Assembly (NCBI GenBank): GCA_002812745.2 | Contig: NCSJ02000641.1 | Location: forward strand, 1-11,801 | Direction of reading: 5' to 3' | DNA from: Scytalidium lignicola | Taxonomy: Eukaryota > Ascomycota > Leotiomycetes | Length of the DNA stretch: 11,801 bases | In this document: positions 8,613-11,801 of the stretch, in pieces | How the letters are laid out: each line of letters opens with the position of its first letter | Position numbering within the stretch: position 1 is the stretch's first letter | Program-made: the position numbers and the translations under genes | The notes under the pieces: model-generated | Seen by the model: the letters and a program-made list of their open reading frames with translations, nothing else | What the model was told of the DNA's origin: nothing | Databases searched by the model: none

Positions 8613-8770
8613 GACTGGCCACCCAGACCAGACCGTGGACCGTTACGCTAACCTATTTAGGACTACTTTCTTTAATAATAATAATTATTAAATAAAATTT
8701 TTAAATTTTAAAGTTTTAATGTTTTTAAATATAATTCTTTAAAAAAATTCTAAAANTAGTAATTAAATAA
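8613..8770 (+). repeat. Left arm of the MITE-like inverted repeat
   Basis: It pairs with 8818-8976. The outer 60 bases are GC-containing and the inner 100 are AT-rich with AATAATAAT runs. The N at 8756 aligns with an A in the opposite arm. Confidence 0.85.
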
Positions 8771-8817
8771 AGTAATATAAAGCTTTTTTTAAAAAATTAT
8801 TAATCCTTGTAAGTATA

Positions 8818-8976
8818 TTATTTAATTACTATTTTTAGAATTTTTTTTAAAGAATTATATTTAAAAACATTAAAACTTTAAAATTAAAAAATTTTATTTA
8901 ATAATAATAATTATTAAAGAAAGTAATCCTAAATAGGTTAGTGTAACGGTCTACAGTCTAGACCGTTCGGCCAGTC
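8818..8976 (-). repeat. Right arm of the MITE-like inverted repeat
   Basis: The reverse complement of this arm matches 8613-8770 with few differences. Several of these (for example ACGC against ACAC, and GGACTAC against GGATTAC) are transitions. Confidence 0.85.
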
Positions 8977-8979
8977 TAG

Positions 8980-9890
8980 CTTTAGAATATTAGTATAAAG
9001 CATACTTAAGACACTTTACAAGCTTGTTAGATTAACACTTACTTAAGACCTCTAGACCAGATTATAACTAATGTTAAAAAGAACTTTGTTAATAAGGAAT
9101 TCTAGTAAAGTATTACAACCATAAGAATAACCTTAAAAGCAGTTTTAATAGAAGCTTACAACTCAATTAACCATGTTGAACAATATTATATACTTGTACA
9201 ATATACTTACTAAATAATTATAGTTGAAATCTATGATCTTGACAAAGATATAATTCTATAAATAACGTTTAAGGCTGTTAACAATTCAATAAGACTTAAT
9301 AGACTTGTTCTTACATTACTAGTTTATAACACTTACTTATATATGTTAAAATTCAATACTTTAGCCTTAATTATAAGTTAAAGAATTATAACAATCAAGA
9401 AGGCTATGGAGGAAATCAGTAAAATCAAGGCAAAACAACAAGTACAAGACATGATCAACATATGTAATGGCCTTAATATAAGTATTATTTACAACTTACT
9501 ACTGAATTCAGATATTCTCATGTAAAGAGTAGAAAACACAAGCTAGAATAGAAACTGAGAAGGATTATATAAGCTTGTAAGTATAAATAGAGAAATATAT
9601 ATATTAACATTATTACATAAGAACATATTATTCAGGTCAATGGTTATAAAACTATACCTTACACTTATAAAAGGAATTAATAGAATTGAGTTATCAAAGT
9701 TAAAGCTAGGAATTACAACTATTGAAGAGTATTAAGAGGAGCTTAACAAGTTGATTATAATTATTGCTTTATCATCAATATTATTTGTAAAGTAAAGATA
9801 TAAAAGACCTTGTAAATACCTTGAAATTATTACTTTCTTGCAAGATAAGGAATTGGAACTTTAATTTACAGCCTTATGTTAAGCTGAAAT
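8980..9890 (+). pseudogene. copia integrase, C-terminal two thirds, one catalytic Asp lost
   Basis: This plus-strand frame begins at the MITE edge inside the integrase core. At 9064-9102 it reads ITNVKKNFVNKEF, where an active enzyme has Asp-Ala-Gly; the catalytic Asp became Asn (codon 9070-9072). EAYNSINHVEQYY follows and keeps the catalytic Glu (9178-9180), 35 residues later, the D,D(35)E spacing. Next come VEIYDLDKDIIL and FKAVNNS, the basic KKAMEEISKIKAKQQV helix (9391-9438), and YKLVSINREIYILTL with FRSMVIKLYL, matching the C-terminal module of fungal copia integrases. The first catalytic Asp would lie in the missing part. Stops at Trp and Gln positions break it. Confidence 0.9.
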
Positions 9891-10620
9891 ATTAAGATTA
9901 CTTGAAAAGGGTGTTTTCAAAACTATAAACCCTCAAGATATGCCTAACGATATATATATATTTAATACTAGGTTTATAGATGAAATCAAAAATAAAGGAA
10001 CTGAAAAAGCTTTTAAAAAAGTTNATGCTTTATAGTACAAGCTTATAAGGACAACAAGAAGAAGCTTGTTTTAACTTAATCACTTACTATTCAACATGTT
10101 AACCAGTATATTATTCTTTATATCATTGTTATAGAGTATAAAGATATAAGCTTGTACTTACAAGACATTTCACAAGTGTATATATAATTTACTACCTTGC
10201 TGAATCAGGATTTCTACATATGGTCACCTTTAGAGCTTACAGAACAACTTAATCTTTATGAAGGTTCAATTCTACAAGTTGTAAAACCACTTTACAAAGT
10301 TCTTAAAGCTAGAAATTATTAATTCTAAACTTATTACTCTTATTATGTTAAGATGCTTATTATAAAACTATTAACATATAACTTCTGCTTATTATATAAT
10401 ACTAAACCTTTCAATGTTATAAGGCTTCAAACTGATGATACCTTGTTCATTAAAAATGCTTAATTTGCTGAACTTAAGCAAGAACAACTGAAAAAGGTTA
10501 ACTTCCTAGTAAAAGAACACAAAATGTTAACTACTAACAAAGGAATTAAGTTCAATGAGGATATTATACAATTGAATAATACTAGAATTTCATTTACTCA
10601 AGAGTGTTAGTATACTAATC
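9891..10620 (+). pseudogene. copia reverse transcriptase, catalytic Asp residues retained
   Basis: This is a plus-strand Ty1/copia RT. It opens with LEKGVFKTINPQDMPND and FIDEIKNKGTEKAF (9901-10020). The frame then shifts by one near the N at 10024 and resumes with IVQAYKDN. LYLQDISQVYI carries the first catalytic Asp (10164-10166), followed by DFYIWSPLELTEQL and VVKPLYKVLKARNY (LYG motif, Gly to Lys). LQTDDTLFI keeps the DD pair (10434-10439). The catalytic triad is thus intact on paper, but stops, for example at expected Gln codons in 10076-10340, and the frame change make it a pseudogene. Confidence 0.92.
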
Positions 10621-10859
10621 TACAACTTGTAATCAGGAAATCAGTTATTATAATAAGCTCATGAAGAATTGTACATTAAAACCTTATTACCAAGGAGTAA
10701 TATATTGTACAACATGCTTAAAGAGTATATATAGCTTTAGTTTGCTAACCAGAAGTGTTATATAACCTATTAGTAGTTGCTTAGGCCATTAATCCTAGCT
10801 AAGAAGATATGAAATCGTTGAATAAACACTTATAATAACAAATCCAGAATATTACTAAA

Positions 10860-11471
10860 GGAATACAATTCATTAAGCTTGATAAGGAGATATTATAACT
10901 ATTAGTCTTTATGAACATCTCATTTGTGAATAACAAAGACTTATTATCACAAATTAGTTATATTATAACACTTACAAACTGGAAAGAAAACGTAAATACA
11001 TTATACTGGACATTAATTAAGTGTAAAAAGGTTATACATAACGTTTTAACCTTAGAACTGTATAGAATAACTTATGGATTTGATATAAGGATTATAATCA
11101 AGTTAACTATCAAAGGAATCCTTGAAATCAACTTCTTACTGGTTATATATACAAATTCAAGGTCATTGTATGATTACCTTATCAAATTAAGAATTACATA
11201 GGAAAAGTAGCTTATAATTAACATAATATACCTTTGTTAAACATACAAATAACATTAAATCACTGAAGTACAATAAATTGAAGAAACTACAAACCTAGTT
11301 GATTTTATGATCAAAGGAAAACTATTTAATATTTTGAAATAGTTATTAAATATGAATAAAGTATAATTAGAAGTAGTAGAATAAGTAAAACATGATAATG
11401 TAGATGGTAAAACAGAGAATTGTACAGAGGAAGGATTTAAAGCTATTCCTAATTAAGCAATTAGCATGTGA
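10860..11471 (+). pseudogene. copia RNase H and pol C terminus, catalytic Asp residues lost
   Basis: It lies in the same frame as the second part of RT. The readable core is 96 codons (10911-11201, ending at a TAG that replaces Gln). FVNNKDLLSQISYIITL, IKCKKV, LTLELYRITYGFDI and SRSLYDYLIKL match the RNase H of fungal copia elements. The expected first Asp is Asn (10914-10916) and a later one is also Asn (11154-11156); the Glu remains (11055-11057). After the TAG the frame continues with ITEVQ, stop, IEETTNLVDFMIKGK, the usual pol tail. It then runs on through LEVVE to a TGA at 11469-11471, the likely end of pol. The ATG at 10911 is a chance Met within the domain, not a true start. Confidence 0.88.
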
Positions 11472-11540
11472 TTAGGAAAACTCTACAGATTTAAACATTT
11501 TAAGAGTTATAATATATGACTATTTTTAAAGTAACTTTAA

Positions 11541-11741
11541 TGTTAGTAGAATAGTAATTATGTACACATGATATTCACATGCCTTTGTAAGCTAGTCCTG
11601 ATTAGGTAGTAAGAACAAGTAAAGCTCTTACAACTTTACCCTCTTACCTTTATTCGTATAACAACTATAGAATAGTATAATGAGTATATTATGTATAATT
11701 GTGTATTGTACTTTGTATTACAAGTGAACTGATAATAAACA
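11541..11741 (+). repeat. Probable 3' LTR of the copia element
   Basis: It starts TGTTAGTAGAATAG about 70 bases after the end of pol and runs to ...GATAATAAACA. TG...CA ends, position downstream of pol and a change of sequence character support an LTR. The more GC-balanced stretch at 11576-11665 includes ACCCTCTTACC. There is no second LTR in the window to align, and no clear polypurine tract precedes it, so both boundaries are provisional. An alternative end is the TTAAACA at 11752-11758. Confidence 0.5.
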
Positions 11742-11801
11742 ATTAAATATGTTAAACATTATAATTAAGAAATCTATCATCTAAGACAACTCTTTATTTA
11801 A
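11742..11801. other. Terminal AT-rich stretch, unassigned
   Basis: These are sixty AT-rich bases after the provisional LTR end. No open frame, repeat or site is recognised. It may be flanking DNA or the end of the LTR. Confidence 0.4.

Larger units (their letters stand above)
8613..8976. mobile_element. Inverted-repeat MITE-like element between TA dinucleotides
   Basis: This is a 364-base element whose two halves are inverted copies. The left arm is 8613-8770, the right arm is 8818-8976, and the loop is 8771-8817. Both ends read GACTGGCC inwards and are flanked by TA (8611-8612 and 8977-8978), as expected for a Tc1/mariner-type target duplication. The arms match almost perfectly inside, including ACCGTTAC, CTAACCTATTTAGGA and the AT-rich stretch. 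They differ most about 9-28 bases from the tips. No coding capacity is present. It would be a non-autonomous foldback or MITE mobilised by a transposase elsewhere. The superfamily call rests only on TA and could be wrong. Confidence 0.85.
8979..11741 (+). mobile_element. Ty1/copia retrotransposon, 5'-truncated, decayed
   Basis: On the plus strand the order is integrase, reverse transcriptase, RNase H, probable 3' LTR. Integrase before RT is the Ty1/copia arrangement, and the individual motifs match fungal copia elements. Gag, protease and the first part of integrase are missing, because homology starts directly after the TA at 8977-8978. Decay is by transitions, with stops at expected Trp and Gln codons. 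Integrase and the start of RT are in one frame; the rest is in another after a frame change near 10024. This element is better preserved than gypsy copy 1, and long stretches read without a stop. It is not functional. Confidence 0.92.

Noticed and set aside
10911..11201. Reading the 96-codon frame as an independent small protein
   Set aside because: It is the middle of the copia RNase H. The conserved domain starts before the ATG and continues after the TAG in the same frame.
58..11471. Alternative genetic code with TAA/TAG read as Gln, because many stops fall at Gln positions
   Set aside because: Stops also fall at Trp positions, and Asp-to-Asn, Gly-to-Lys and Cys-to-Tyr changes occur at catalytic or zinc sites. 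Transitional decay explains all of these; recoding explains only part.
1..11801. Mitochondrial or protist (very AT-rich) genome
   Set aside because: The identifiable content is fungal-type Ty3/gypsy, Ty1/copia and a TA-flanked MITE. There are no mitochondrial genes, tRNAs or rRNAs, and the GC-rich islands do not fit a uniformly AT-rich genome.
58..11801. CRISPR array, bacterial operon or phage system
   Set aside because: There are no regularly spaced repeats, ribosome-binding sites or prokaryotic gene structure. All coding remnants are eukaryotic retroelements.

Overview
This window is AT-rich and gene-poor. It looks like part of a transposon graveyard (AT isochore) from a filamentous ascomycete (Pezizomycotina). 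I see no intact host gene, tRNA or rRNA. Almost everything can be assigned to decayed mobile elements. The decay is dominated by C-to-T and G-to-A changes: Trp and Gln codons became stops, catalytic Asp became Asn, Gly became Lys, Cys became Tyr. Reading-frame collinearity is largely kept. This is the pattern of repeat-induced point mutation (RIP), known from filamentous ascomycetes. The species cannot be named from the sequence.

Layout. (1) 1-57: a short GC-rich edge with two imperfect 29-base repeats, ending abruptly against a retroelement. (2) About 58-4182, minus strand: the 5' part of a Ty3/gypsy element (copy 1), with LTR (3902-4182), Gag, zinc-knuckle remnant, protease, reverse transcriptase and RNase H, cut off just at the start of integrase. 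(3) 4183-4387: spacer with nothing recognisable. (4) 4388-8610, minus strand: the complementary 3' part of a second member of the same family (copy 2), with 3' LTR (4388-4701), polypurine tract, integrase, C-terminal chromodomain, RNase H, RT and part of protease. Between its LTR and pol, on the opposite (plus) strand, lies a small broken ORF (4855-5229). Its ancestral form matches the spacing of a fungal Zn(II)2Cys6 cluster followed by a charged helical region. (5) 8611-8978: a 364-bp nearly perfect inverted-repeat element (MITE-like) between TA dinucleotides. (6) 8979 to about 11741, plus strand: a Ty1/copia element lacking gag and the start of integrase, with integrase, RT, RNase H and a probable 3' LTR. 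(7) The last 60 bases are unassigned.

The two gypsy copies overlap from about 58-1950 (copy 1) and 6730-8610 (copy 2), and align almost base for base. Copy 1 is the more heavily mutated. Seventeen N symbols occur, 13 of them in copy 1. At ten of the eleven sites I aligned by eye, deleting the N restores gap-free alignment, so most look like spurious extra symbols.

No element appears autonomous. Each has lost at least one catalytic residue or whole domains. The most interesting points are the antisense zinc-cluster ORF inside the chromovirus, and the MITE sitting exactly at the junction between two unrelated retroelements.
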